DNA from: Methylonatrum sp040877625
Lineage (GTDB): Bacteria > Pseudomonadota > Gammaproteobacteria > Nitrococcales > Aquisalimonadaceae
Assembly (NCBI GenBank): GCA_040877625.1
Contig: JBBDNK010000041.1
Span: 310,001-374,000, forward strand
Length of the DNA stretch: 64,000 bases
Direction of reading: 5' to 3'
In this document: one piece after another, positions 52,611-60,889 of the stretch
How the letters are laid out: every line of letters starts with the position of its first letter
How positions within the stretch are numbered: position 1 is the stretch's first letter
The notes under the pieces: model-generated
Seen by the model: the letters and a program-made list of their open reading frames with translations, nothing else
The model's database searches: none
Told to the model about the DNA's origin: nothing
Translations under genes and position numbers: made by a program

Positions 52611-53612
52611 ATGAGCAGCCCGTCTTTATCTCCGGTAAGCCAGGAAACGTCCATCATCATCGTCGATGATGCCAAGTTCACACTGGAAATGCTGCGCCGG
52701 GTCCTGCGCCAGACGGGCTATTCGGACATTCGCATAGCCACCACGGCCGAGCGCGCGCTGGAGATGGTGCATGAGCGCATGGCGAGCATCCTGCTCGCGG
52801 ACTGGCTGATGCCGGAAATGGATGGTCTGACGCTGACCCGCCAGGTGCGCCAGATTGATGAAGAGAACAATCACTATACCTACATCATTCTGTTGACCGC
52901 GCGCGAGGGCCTCGACTCGCTGGCCCAGGCCTTCGAGGAAGGTGTTGACGATTTCATCAACAAATCCCCGGATAACAAGGAGTTGCTGGCCAGAATCAAT
53001 GCCGCAAGCCGTATTGCTCATCTGCAGAACGATCTGCTCAAGGCCAACCGGCGTCTGCGGGAACTGAACCGGCAGACCGACGAGCGCAACAGCTTCGACC
53101 TGGTGACCGGGCTGGGCAACCGAATCTATCTGGAGCGCCAGATCGCGGCACTTTTGCGCCATGTGGACGCCCGGGGTGGCGGCGCCTGCCTGTGCGTTAT
53201 CCGCATCAACGACTACGATGACTTTCGGCACATGCACGGTGACCAGGTCACCGGCGAAGTGCTGGAAACCGCGGCCAAACGGCTGCAGCAGACCGTGCGC
53301 CCGCTGGACGTCGTGGCCAGGGTGTCGGAAAGCGAGTTTGGCATCCTGATGCACCAGGAGCGGGCCGACTACTGTCACCCGAACGCCTTTCGCCGCATTC
53401 ACCAGGCGTTGAACCTGCGCGCGTTCAAGACCAGCGGCGGTTTTCTTTCAGTGATTTCCGCCATCACGATCTGTGGTCTGGACCGTCAGGCCGCATCGGT
53501 GGAACCGAACCCGACGGGGATCGTGGAGCATCTGCGCAATCATCTGGACGATGCCGCCAAGAGCGGTCTGGTTCATATGGCGCCGTGGCCCGGTCAATCA
53601 GACGGCAAGTGA
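52611..53612 (+). CDS. Response regulator with degenerate GGDEF domain
   Basis: 333 residues. Receiver domain about 10-130: acidic pocket IIIVDDAK, phospho-acceptor Asp in LLADWLMPEMDG, LLTARE, and Lys in INKSP. A coiled linker (NDLLKANRRLRELNRQT) leads to a GGDEF-fold domain (about 160-325) whose signature is SESEF, so it should not make c-di-GMP and may bind it or act by protein contact. No cognate kinase is adjacent. It is convergent with the bufferin operon end. Confidence 0.85.
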   Translation: MSSPSLSPVSQETSIIIVDDAKFTLEMLRRVLRQTGYSDIRIATTAERALEMVHERMASILLADWLMPEMDGLTLTRQVRQIDEENNHYTYIILLTAREGLDSLAQAFEEGVDDFINKSPDNKELLARINAASRIAHLQNDLLKANRRLRELNRQTDERNSFDLVTGLGNRIYLERQIAALLRHVDARGGGACLCVIRINDYDDFRHMHGDQVTGEVLETAAKRLQQTVRPLDVVARVSESEFGILMHQERADYCHPNAFRRIHQALNLRAFKTSGGFLSVISAITICGLDRQAASVEPNPTGIVEHLRNHLDDAAKSGLVHMAPWPGQSDGK

Positions 53613-53667
53613 AGATGGAACATGGCATACGCCCTGAGGGCGCCAGCGCCTGGCAATCGTGAAGGTG

Positions 53668-54174
53668 TCAGTAACGGGCGTTGAATTGCCGATACAGCAA
53701 CTGATCCACCGCCACCCTACCCGGGCCCCAGCTGATGATTGCCAGCAGCATCGCCGCCCAGGGCAGATGGTGAGATAGCCACGCATCCGGGATGGTGAGC
53801 TGAATGACCGCGGTCATGATCAGCAGGCCGAAAGCGGCGAACCGCGTCCCCAGCCCCAGCACCAGCATGACAGGCAGCACAATTTCCGCCACCGCGGATA
53901 GATAGGCGCTGGCCAGCGGTAACGGCATGGGGTATTGGCCGCCAAGAATATGCAGCTGAAACTCGTTGCGAAACAGCCATTTTGCGCCCGATGAGAGTTC
54001 CAGAAACCCATCCCACCTGGTCAGACCCGATCGCCAGAACGGGATGGCCACCGCAATGCGCAGCACGAGCTGCGTGAGCGAGGGCGGAAAGTACCGGAAC
54101 AGGCTGACCGCGCCGGCGATTAGCCGGGCGATGGTCGTGATGACGGCGGGGCCGCGGGTGGTGGTAATGTTCAT
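53668..54174 (-). CDS. DoxX family membrane protein of the bufferin operon
   Basis: 168 residues with four predicted membrane segments (about 35-55, 85-107, 112-130, 137-152) of the DoxX type (LVLRIAVAIPFWRSGLTRW). DoxX-like genes regularly close bufferin/hvf operons; a role in export, maturation or redox of the peptide is supposed but not shown. It starts four bases after the DUF2063 gene stop. Last gene of the operon. Confidence 0.88.
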   Translation of the reverse strand: MNITTTRGPAVITTIARLIAGAVSLFRYFPPSLTQLVLRIAVAIPFWRSGLTRWDGFLELSSGAKWLFRNEFQLHILGGQYPMPLPLASAYLSAVAEIVLPVMLVLGLGTRFAAFGLLIMTAVIQLTIPDAWLSHHLPWAAMLLAIISWGPGRVAVDQLLYRQFNARY

Positions 54175-54178
54175 GCCC

Positions 54179-54952
54179 TCAGTCCTCCCGAAACCGATGG
54201 GCCGTCAGTGCGCCGTGGCTCAGGAGCCTGCGCAGGGTTTCGGTCAGTGAAAATTTCGTGGACTGTTCCGCCGCCCTTCGGGCCGCCTCGGCAAGGGTAT
54301 CGCCGGCCCGAAGGGCGGCGATGAAGCGGTCCGTGCCCGGCGGCATTCTGGCCACCTGCACGTTCATGGCCGGCCGGCAAATCAGCGCTGTTTCCGCGCC
54401 GTCGGCCCGCAGGCGTTGCATCTGGGCATCGGACCGGTTGGCAGCCCAGAGGGACACCACCGGCCAGGTTGATTCCACCACCGCCACCGACGGGTGCGGA
54501 TGCAGCAGCAGATTCTCCAGACGGTCCCCCGGCACCCGCGCCAGAGCCGCCGGGTCCATGGGCCGCGCATCGGCCGCGTGGAAGGCCTGCAGCCAGGCCC
54601 AGTCCAGTCGCGCGACGTCGCCCAGGTACGGCACCGACGCGGCCGGTTCGAACTGCTCGATGAAATCCGGAAAACCCCCGCCGTAGTGGATCAGCACGGG
54701 TGTGCGGGGCAGCGTATGACCAACGAACACCCGGGCCATGGCGCGGAAGAATTCCTCGCCCACCAGGCGCAGGACCGTGGGATAGGTGGCGGCCAGGGCG
54801 TCCACCAGGCTGACATGGACATTATTGCGGTAGACGTTGAAACGGCGCACGGGCCGTTGATCACCGGGGCCGGCAATAGCGCACGGCGGCGGTTCCGCGG
54901 GGCTGCGCAAGGCCGTGACGAACTGCGCCTGGATGTCAGACAGCGAGCGCAT
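54179..54952 (-). CDS. bufC: DUF2063 protein, bufferin maturation partner (BufC/HvfC-like)
   Basis: 257 residues. The DUF2063 N-terminal domain is seen at MRSLSDIQAQFVTALRSP and FNVYRNNVHVSLVDALAATY, then LDWAWLQAFHA. Proteins of this family pair with DUF692 oxygenases (as MbnC with MbnB) to recognise the precursor peptide. Its start overlaps the end of the DUF692 gene by 17 bp, which indicates coupled translation of a complex. Confidence 0.9.
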   Translation of the reverse strand: MRSLSDIQAQFVTALRSPAEPPPCAIAGPGDQRPVRRFNVYRNNVHVSLVDALAATYPTVLRLVGEEFFRAMARVFVGHTLPRTPVLIHYGGGFPDFIEQFEPAASVPYLGDVARLDWAWLQAFHAADARPMDPAALARVPGDRLENLLLHPHPSVAVVESTWPVVSLWAANRSDAQMQRLRADGAETALICRPAMNVQVARMPPGTDRFIAALRAGDTLAEAARRAAEQSTKFSLTETLRRLLSHGALTAHRFRED

Positions 54953-55838
54953 GGCCGGCCCTCCCGGGCGGTTCCCGATTACGGAGCATGACCTCGGCCC
55001 GCTTCGCCTCGGCGGCCAATTCCGGCCAGTCGGGGACGTGGGTATCCCATTCCACCAGCGTGGGCACCGGACCGGTGCGACCCAGGGCGCGCCGGTACAG
55101 TGCCCAGACCGGATCCGCCACGGCGCGGTCGTGGGCGTCGATCAGCAGAGGGTTGCCCAGGTCGTCCGTGTCAGTCGCATGGCCGGCGACGTGGATCTCG
55201 CCCACCAGGGTGGCCGGGAACCGGTCGATGTACGCTTCGGAATCGAATCCGTGATTGGTGGCGGAGACGAACACATTGTTCACGTCCAGCAGCAGGCCGC
55301 AGCCGGTCCGGCTTGCCACCTCCCGCAGGAACTCGATCTCGCCCATCTCGCTGTCGGCCAAGCGGACGTAGGTGGCCGGGTTCTCGAGCAGCATCCGGCG
55401 GCCGATATGGTCCTGCACCGTGGAGACGTGCTCGCACACGCGGGCCAGTGTTTCCCGGTTATAGGGCACCGGCAGCAGGTCGTTGAGAAAGCCGGCCTCG
55501 TGCGTGGACCAGGCGAGGTGCTCCGAGAACAGGCCCGGCTGATAACGGCCGATCAGCCGCGCCAGCCGCGCGAGGTGCCCTTTATCCAGCGGCTGGTCGC
55601 CGCCAATCGATAGCCCCACGCCGTGGATCGAGAGTGGGTAGTGCGCGCGGATGGCCTCCAGGTGCCAGTGCGGCGATCCACCATCGCCCATGTAATTCTC
55701 GGCGTGGACTTCAAACCAGCCGATGTCGGGCAGAGAGTCGAGTATGGTCCGGTAGTGCCGGGCCTTCAGCCCGACCCCGGCTCTCGCCGGGACCGGGCTG
55801 GCAACCCACTTGCCGGACGGCACAGCCGTGCCGTTCAT
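54936..55838 (-). CDS. bufB: DUF692 multinuclear iron oxygenase of the bufferin operon (BufB/HvfB-like)
   Basis: 300 residues, TIM-barrel family of MbnB. Candidate iron ligands occur in the expected succession: FEVHAENYMG, SIHGVGLSIGG, EHLAW, LLENPATYV, LDVNNVFV, EIHVAGHA, LIDAHD and VEWDTHV. MbnB-type enzymes turn peptide cysteines into oxazolone or thiooxazole-type groups. The start MNGTAVPSGKW was chosen because the frame further upstream runs through the precursor gene. It begins 37 bp after bufA. Confidence 0.92.
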   Translation of the reverse strand: MNGTAVPSGKWVASPVPARAGVGLKARHYRTILDSLPDIGWFEVHAENYMGDGGSPHWHLEAIRAHYPLSIHGVGLSIGGDQPLDKGHLARLARLIGRYQPGLFSEHLAWSTHEAGFLNDLLPVPYNRETLARVCEHVSTVQDHIGRRMLLENPATYVRLADSEMGEIEFLREVASRTGCGLLLDVNNVFVSATNHGFDSEAYIDRFPATLVGEIHVAGHATDTDDLGNPLLIDAHDRAVADPVWALYRRALGRTGPVPTLVEWDTHVPDWPELAAEAKRAEVMLRNREPPGRAGHALAV

Positions 55839-55875
55839 GGCTGGCCCTCCCAAGGCCTGAATAAATACATGTGCC

Positions 55876-56190
55876 TCAGGAACGCCCGGGCACATCCCGC
55901 TCAAGCGCGTCGTGACTGCCCATGCGCTTGCCGGGCAGCTCGATGTGCTCGCAGCTACCCTTGGGAACCAGGGTCCAGGCATTACCCTGGTAGTCGACTG
56001 TGGAGGTGCCGGCACAGGTGGTGCCCGGCCCGGCCGCGCAATCGTTTTCGCCGGCCATGGCGACGCCGTAACACTTCTCCATGTTGTCATCTGCGGCAAC
56101 GGCATGAGAACCCATGAAGGTGGCCCCCGACAGGGCCAGGGCGATGCTACCGGCGAGCCCGGCGGCGGACAGTTTTGCATTGGCGGACAT
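55876..56190 (-). CDS. bufA: Bufferin-type precursor peptide (DUF2282, BufA1-like)
   Basis: 104 residues. A Sec-type signal ends near MGSHAVAADD, which is unusually long for a RiPP leader but normal for bufferins. The mature part has exactly four cysteines in the family pattern EKCYGVAMAGENDC, GTTCAGTST and KGSCEHIELP. GGGAGA precedes the ATG. The cysteines are the expected sites for modification by BufBC; the peptide is thought to sequester copper in the periplasm. First gene of bufA-bufB-bufC-doxX. Confidence 0.92.
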   Translation of the reverse strand: MSANAKLSAAGLAGSIALALSGATFMGSHAVAADDNMEKCYGVAMAGENDCAAGPGTTCAGTSTVDYQGNAWTLVPKGSCEHIELPGKRMGSHDALERDVPGRS

Positions 56191-56317
56191 GATGAATCTC
56201 CCGTGATGCTGTACGTTTGCGGCTAGACCGGAGCAACGGCGGAATACCGTCGGCCTTCCGGCGTTCACCCAGCTGCAAATAACTGGTGTGAACTGCAAAC
56301 GAGTAAAGCACCACGGC

Positions 56318-56359
56318 CCCGAAAATACCTTTCGGGAAACTACGTACGGGAAACTACGT
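56318..56359. promoter_or_regulatory. Hairpin and tandem 13-bp repeats upstream of bufA
   Basis: A 7-bp stem (CCCGAAA/TTTCGGG, 56318-56336) adjoins two tandem copies of CGGGAAACTACGT (56333-56345 and 56347-56359), the second crossing the stop of the ABC permease gene. They lie 130-170 bp before bufA and may form an operator or a transcription stop. I could not identify a promoter with confidence. Confidence 0.5.
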
Positions 56360-57844
56360 GGATGCCTCGCCGGCGGGCGCGGTGCGCAGCCGCAGCCGCC
56401 GGCGCAGGCGGCGGGCCAGGCTGTCGATGGCAATGTTGAGCAGGGCGGTGACGAGGATCAGCACCATGGCGCGATCGAAGCGCAGCTCCTGGATGGCGCT
56501 GTCCACGTAGAAGCCGAGGGTGGCGATGCCGAGGATGCCCAGGATGGCCGTCTCCCGCATGATGATCTCCCAGCGGTAGAACAGAAAGGCCAGGAATGGT
56601 CCGTACACCCTGGGCACCACCTCGTAGGCGTACAGGTTCAGCCCCCGAGGCGCATCCAGCCGCAGCGCCAGCTCACTGCTGCGGCGGCCGATGAGATGGC
56701 CGATGATGCCGCTGTTGTGGAGCGCCAGGGCCACCACCGCCGGCAGCATGGACGGCCCCCAGAGCTGCAGCAATATGTAGGCCAGCAGGTACTCCGGCGT
56801 GGAGCGCGCGATCACCAGCAGGACATGCCCCAGGGTGCCGCCCACGCGGCCCGTGAAATGCCGCGAAATCAGCGGAAATGCGGCCAGCGCCAGAAAGCCC
56901 GTCACCACCAGGGCGATCTGCGTGAGCACCAGAGTCATCCAGATCCCCGGCAGCGCCTGGTTCACCAGGAGATCCGCCAGCCACTGGCCCGCAGCCGCCC
57001 AACCGTCACCATTGCGCAGTGGTGCCGGCACGATGTCCTGGGTGAAGAACCGGCTGACGTTGCCCCATGCAAGGGGCAACCCCGTGCCCAGCAGGAAAGG
57101 CGCAACCAGCAGATACAGCGGCACCAGCCGCGGCCGCACCCAGAGCCGCAATGTGGCGATCAGCACGTAGAACAGCAGCAGCAGCGCGCCGACCTCGGAG
57201 TATTGCCCCTGGGAAAAGGAGGACTCCAGATAGAAACCCAGCGTGGGCATGCCCACGAAGCCCAGAATGGCACTGGAGCGCAGCCCGCACTCCAGCCGGT
57301 AGGCGGTGTAGCTGAGCAGATGGGGCCAGGCATCCGGAACCCGGGCGAACAGGAATGCCGACAGGATGCCGGTGCCGCCGGGCAGCACGCGCAGCGGCAG
57401 GGGATCGGCCTCGTCCAGGATCTCCGAGTACACCTTGGCGAACACGCCGGCATAGGGGATGGCGATGGCCAGCACACCGGTCAGCGGGTGCAACCCGAAG
57501 AACTGCAGGAAGATCAGCGCCCAGAACAGCTCGTGGACGGCCCGCACGAACGCACAGCCGGCGCGCACAAGCCGACGCCGGAACACCAGCGTCAGCAGAA
57601 AGCCGGCGGCGGCCCCCAGGGCGACGCCGACGAAGGCGAACGCCACGGTGCGCAGCAGCGCCGTGCCCACGTAGTCCACGGCCGAGAAGTCCGGCGTCAC
57701 CAGGCCCAGGAGCAGGCGGCCCAGCTCGCCCCAGGGGTCCACCGTGGTGATGTGCAGATCCGCGAACAACAGGCAGGCCACGGCCACCGCCACGAAGGCA
57801 AGGCTGGTGCGGACCGTGGCTGACTGCGGCATGGTTTGCTCCAT
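56354..57844 (-). CDS. PhnE-like ABC transporter permease, two domains fused (putative selenium oxyanion uptake)
   Basis: 496 residues, about twice a single PhnE. Two homologous membrane halves (about 10-255 and 270-490) each carry a coupling motif (GGTGILSAFLFARVPDAW in the first, PRVYGPFLAFLFYRWE in the second). A fused protein supplies both permease halves of one transporter. It is downstream of the ATPase and binding-protein genes, which fit the class of phosphonate-like transporters found next to selD. The start could also be 57832. Substrate is inferred from context. Confidence 0.82.
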   Translation of the reverse strand: MEQTMPQSATVRTSLAFVAVAVACLLFADLHITTVDPWGELGRLLLGLVTPDFSAVDYVGTALLRTVAFAFVGVALGAAAGFLLTLVFRRRLVRAGCAFVRAVHELFWALIFLQFFGLHPLTGVLAIAIPYAGVFAKVYSEILDEADPLPLRVLPGGTGILSAFLFARVPDAWPHLLSYTAYRLECGLRSSAILGFVGMPTLGFYLESSFSQGQYSEVGALLLLFYVLIATLRLWVRPRLVPLYLLVAPFLLGTGLPLAWGNVSRFFTQDIVPAPLRNGDGWAAAGQWLADLLVNQALPGIWMTLVLTQIALVVTGFLALAAFPLISRHFTGRVGGTLGHVLLVIARSTPEYLLAYILLQLWGPSMLPAVVALALHNSGIIGHLIGRRSSELALRLDAPRGLNLYAYEVVPRVYGPFLAFLFYRWEIIMRETAILGILGIATLGFYVDSAIQELRFDRAMVLILVTALLNIAIDSLARRLRRRLRLRTAPAGEAST

Positions 57845-57904
57845 CTGGTGGGAAGGCGCCCGGCCGGATTGCCCCGAAGAACCGCTACCGGCACTCCGTC
57901 GCGT

Positions 57905-58555
57905 TCAATAGAGGGGCAGCAGATCCCGTGCGTTGAGGCGGCGGCTGGGTTCATCCAGAACCACCCGACCGTCCTTGATACCCACCACGCGCTGGGTGTA
58001 CTGCAGCGCCAGCTCCACGTCGTGCATGGCAATGACGGCGGTTTCGTAGGCGCCGGTCAGGGCCGCCATCACCACGTGGGCCTGCGGGCCGTCCAGCGCC
58101 GATACCGGCTCGTCGGCCAGCAGCACGTCGGCGCCCTGGTACAGCGCCCGGGCCACGGCCACGCGCTGCCGTTGGCCGCCGGAGAGCTCACCCGCGCGCG
58201 CCCAGAGTTTCTCGCCCATGCTCAGGCGCGCCAGGATGGGGGTGATGGCGTCCACTTCGCGCCGGAACGGCCTTGCCAGGTTGGCCAGGTTGTACCACGT
58301 GGGGTTGGCCGCCAGCCGGCCCATGTAGACGTTGTGGAAGACGGACAGGGTCTGCACCAGGCCCAGATCCTGGGGCATCAGGGCCACGTCCCGGCGCCGG
58401 CCGTCGAACAGCAGCCCCAGCAGGGTGGACTTGCCGGCGCCGCTCCTGCCCACCAGGGCCAGCCGCTCGCCGCGGGCGACGGTGAGGCTGAGGGGCCCGA
58501 GTACGCGCTGTCCGCCGTAATCGGCGCTGACCTCGTCCAGCGTCAGGGCGGCCAT
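57905..58555 (-). CDS. ABC transporter ATP-binding protein (PhnC-like, putative selenium oxyanion uptake)
   Basis: 216 residues with Walker A GRSGAGKST, Q-loop LMPQDLGLV, signature LSGGQRQRVAVARAL, Walker B VLLADEP and H-loop AMHD. It powers the permease encoded 60 bp downstream. Its start overlaps the binding-protein stop by one base, so the three genes form one operon. Confidence 0.9.
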   Translation of the reverse strand: MAALTLDEVSADYGGQRVLGPLSLTVARGERLALVGRSGAGKSTLLGLLFDGRRRDVALMPQDLGLVQTLSVFHNVYMGRLAANPTWYNLANLARPFRREVDAITPILARLSMGEKLWARAGELSGGQRQRVAVARALYQGADVLLADEPVSALDGPQAHVVMAALTGAYETAVIAMHDVELALQYTQRVVGIKDGRVVLDEPSRRLNARDLLPLY

Positions 58556-59415
58556 CAGTCCAGCAACTCCAGCGCCCGACCGAATTCCAGGATGACGTCG
58601 TAGTCCTCGTTGCTCGCCGGAATGAAGCCATCCCGGGGGAAGCTGGCGAGCAGCTCGGGATCATCCATGTCCAGCAGGGCCTGGCGGACGCGGTCGGCAA
58701 AGCCCGCGCCGAAGCGCTGATCCACGTCGCCCCGGATGGTCCATTGGTAATCCGGATAGGGCGGGGTCTTCCAGACCACCCGCACGGCGTCCGCGTCCAC
58801 CCGCCCCGCGTCCACCTCGTTGTGCCATACCGTGTAGTTCACCGCGCCCGCCTGGTAGGCGCCGGACGCCACCAGTGCGATGGTGCGGGAGTGATTGCCG
58901 CTGTAGCCGACGCGCCGGAACAGCGCCTCCGGCGTTTCGCCGAAGTGTTGTCGCAGATAGTACTCGGGCATGAGCCGGCCGGAGGTGGAACTCTTGGAGC
59001 CGAAGGTGAACGTAAGCCCGCGCAGGCCCTCGGGCGGCGTGTCCGATGGCGTCAGGCCGGTACTGTGATGGGCGATGATGTACGTTCTGAAGTTCGGGTC
59101 CTCCACGCCCTGGGCCAGGGCCCGGGAGCCGGGGACCAGCCGCCGCGCCTGAACGCCGGACAGCCCGCCGAACCAGGCTAGCTGCACCTGGTTGTTGCGG
59201 AAGGCGGTAACCGCCGCCGCGTAGGACTTCACCGGAATGTAGCGCACGTCGGTATCCAGCTCCTCCGCCAGGTAGTCCGCCACGCGCTGGAAGCGTTGCT
59301 GCAGACGGGTTTCGTCCTCGTCCGGGATGGCCGTGAAGACGAAGGTCTGGGCGGCGAGTGTGGGGGTGGCGAGCATGGCCACCAAGGCCGCAACAATGCT
59401 GGTTCGTCTGATCAT
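58555..59415 (-). CDS. PhnD-like periplasmic binding protein, putative selenate/selenite ABC transporter
   Basis: 286 residues. A signal peptide ends near PTLAAQ, then a PhnD-type fold (FVFTAIPDEDETRLQQRF; FGSKSSTSGRLMPEYYLR; GAVNYTVW). It closely resembles the group annotated as putative selenate ABC transporter binding proteins (TIGR04553, from memory), defined by adjacency to selD, which is the case here. GGGAGA precedes the ATG. It probably captures a selenium oxyanion for the downstream selenium pathway; a phosphonate or phosphite ligand cannot be excluded. Confidence 0.85.
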   Translation of the reverse strand: MIRRTSIVAALVAMLATPTLAAQTFVFTAIPDEDETRLQQRFQRVADYLAEELDTDVRYIPVKSYAAAVTAFRNNQVQLAWFGGLSGVQARRLVPGSRALAQGVEDPNFRTYIIAHHSTGLTPSDTPPEGLRGLTFTFGSKSSTSGRLMPEYYLRQHFGETPEALFRRVGYSGNHSRTIALVASGAYQAGAVNYTVWHNEVDAGRVDADAVRVVWKTPPYPDYQWTIRGDVDQRFGAGFADRVRQALLDMDDPELLASFPRDGFIPASNEDYDVILEFGRALELLD

Positions 59416-59531
59416 TCGGCTGTTCTCCCGGCGTTTTGTGCTGCTGCGCGCCATTTGCGCAGCGTTGGCTTCAGTTGGCTCTGCACCATGTGGATCCGCT
59501 GCGCTTGATCCACCCCGCGGCCGAGTGTCCT

Positions 59532-60857
59532 TCAAATGGCGCAGGTGCGGAAACCTGACAGGATATCGTTGCGCTCCGGTGTGAAGAAATTGCGGTAACC
59601 ATTGTGGATCATTCGGCTCCGGGTGGCCCAGGCGCCGCCGCGGAGCACGCGCCTGGCCTCGGGGAACCAGGGCTCCGAGTAGTCCTTGTAGAGCTCGGCG
59701 CGGAAGCCCGGGAACGGGCCGAACACCGAGTCCGTCCACTCCCAGACGTTGCCCATCATCTGCCGGCAGCCAAAGGCGCTGTCGCCATCCGGATAGGCCG
59801 CCACGTCGACGCAGCCGAGCCTGTGGCCGTCGAGGTTGGCGGGCACGGTCACGGGCAGCACATCACCCCAGGGATAGCGGCGCCTGCCGGGCTGCAGCCC
59901 ATTGCCGTCCGAATGCGGTACCCGACTGGCCGCCATGTCCCACTCCGCCTCCGTGGGCAACCGGCGGCCCGCCCAGCGGCAATAGGCATCGGCCTCGAAC
60001 CAGCTTACATGGGTCACGGGCTGGTGCGGCGGCAGCGGCATCCAGCGGTCGAACCAGCGCACCTCCCAGCCACCATTGTTCACGAGACGCCAGCAGATAG
60101 GGGCATCCAGTTGCTGTTTGCTCCGCCACTGCCAGCCGGCCTCGGTCCAGAGCTCCGCCCGGCGATAACCGCCGTCTACCACGAAGGCGGCGAACTCCGC
60201 ATTGGTGACCGGCGCGCGGCCGATGCGGAACGGCGGGACATCCACCATATGGACACCCTTCTCGTTGTCGAATCGGAACGGCACGGTTTCATCCGAGCCG
60301 AGCTGGTGCTGGCCGCCGGGCACATGTACGTCCCCGGGCAGCGGGCCGGAGATGTCCGGTTCGGGCACTATCTCACCGCTCAGGACAGGCGGCGGGTAGC
60401 CCAGGGTCTGGCGGGTGTAGGTGAAGGCCTCGCCGTGCATGTCCTCGTGGAACGTGGTGAGCTGGTAGACGTAGCTTTCCGCCTCGCTGGCCATGCCGTC
60501 GGGCAGGCGCGCTACCATGGCGTCGCGCACGGTCTGAAGATAGGCCAACGTCTCGTCCAGGGTGGGCAGGGGTAGCGCCCAACGGTCGTCGTGGGGGATG
60601 GCGCCGGAGTCATACAGCCGGTGGGCGTCCGGCAACCGGTACCCTGGCAGACCATGAAACAGGTGCAGGGCGAAGTGGTCGTGGAAGAAACCCTGGTGCC
60701 CCAGCTCCCACAGGGGCGGATTGACGATGGCGAGCTTTGGCCCGAGCAGGCGCTCGCCGGTGAGATCGCGCGTCAGTTCGATGGTACGTTGACGGGCGTC
60801 GTCGAGCATTTGCACCAGATCGGCCGACGTCACGGGACGGGTGGACGGTACCTCCAT
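59532..60857 (-). CDS. senA: Selenoneine synthase SenA (EgtB-like)
   Basis: 441 residues. An N-terminal DinB-like domain holds the iron-binding HX3HXE motif (FHEDMHGEAF, about 147-156, with an earlier His in WELGHQGFF). The C-terminal formylglycine-generating-enzyme-like domain contains RLPTEAEWDMAA, MMGNVWEWTDS and RVLRGGAWATR. SenA joins selenosugar selenium to trimethylhistidine, giving selenoneine. Assignment over EgtB rests on adjacency to senB and selD and the absence of egtC/egtD. The start is 32 bp from the divergent senB start. Confidence 0.9.
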   Translation of the reverse strand: MEVPSTRPVTSADLVQMLDDARQRTIELTRDLTGERLLGPKLAIVNPPLWELGHQGFFHDHFALHLFHGLPGYRLPDAHRLYDSGAIPHDDRWALPLPTLDETLAYLQTVRDAMVARLPDGMASEAESYVYQLTTFHEDMHGEAFTYTRQTLGYPPPVLSGEIVPEPDISGPLPGDVHVPGGQHQLGSDETVPFRFDNEKGVHMVDVPPFRIGRAPVTNAEFAAFVVDGGYRRAELWTEAGWQWRSKQQLDAPICWRLVNNGGWEVRWFDRWMPLPPHQPVTHVSWFEADAYCRWAGRRLPTEAEWDMAASRVPHSDGNGLQPGRRRYPWGDVLPVTVPANLDGHRLGCVDVAAYPDGDSAFGCRQMMGNVWEWTDSVFGPFPGFRAELYKDYSEPWFPEARRVLRGGAWATRSRMIHNGYRNFFTPERNDILSGFRTCAI

Positions 60858-60889
60858 CAGTCACTCTCCCTGAACACGGCGGGAAGACA

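Noticed and set aside
55848..55875. AT-rich string (GAATAAATAC) between bufB and bufA, similar to one after aceF at about 22400
   Set aside because: Similarity to the MITE ends is limited to about ten bases and could be chance.
56288..57823. Plus-strand frame of 511 codons opposite the ABC permease
   Set aside because: Gln/His/Arg-rich low-complexity translation; the minus strand encodes a clear two-domain permease.
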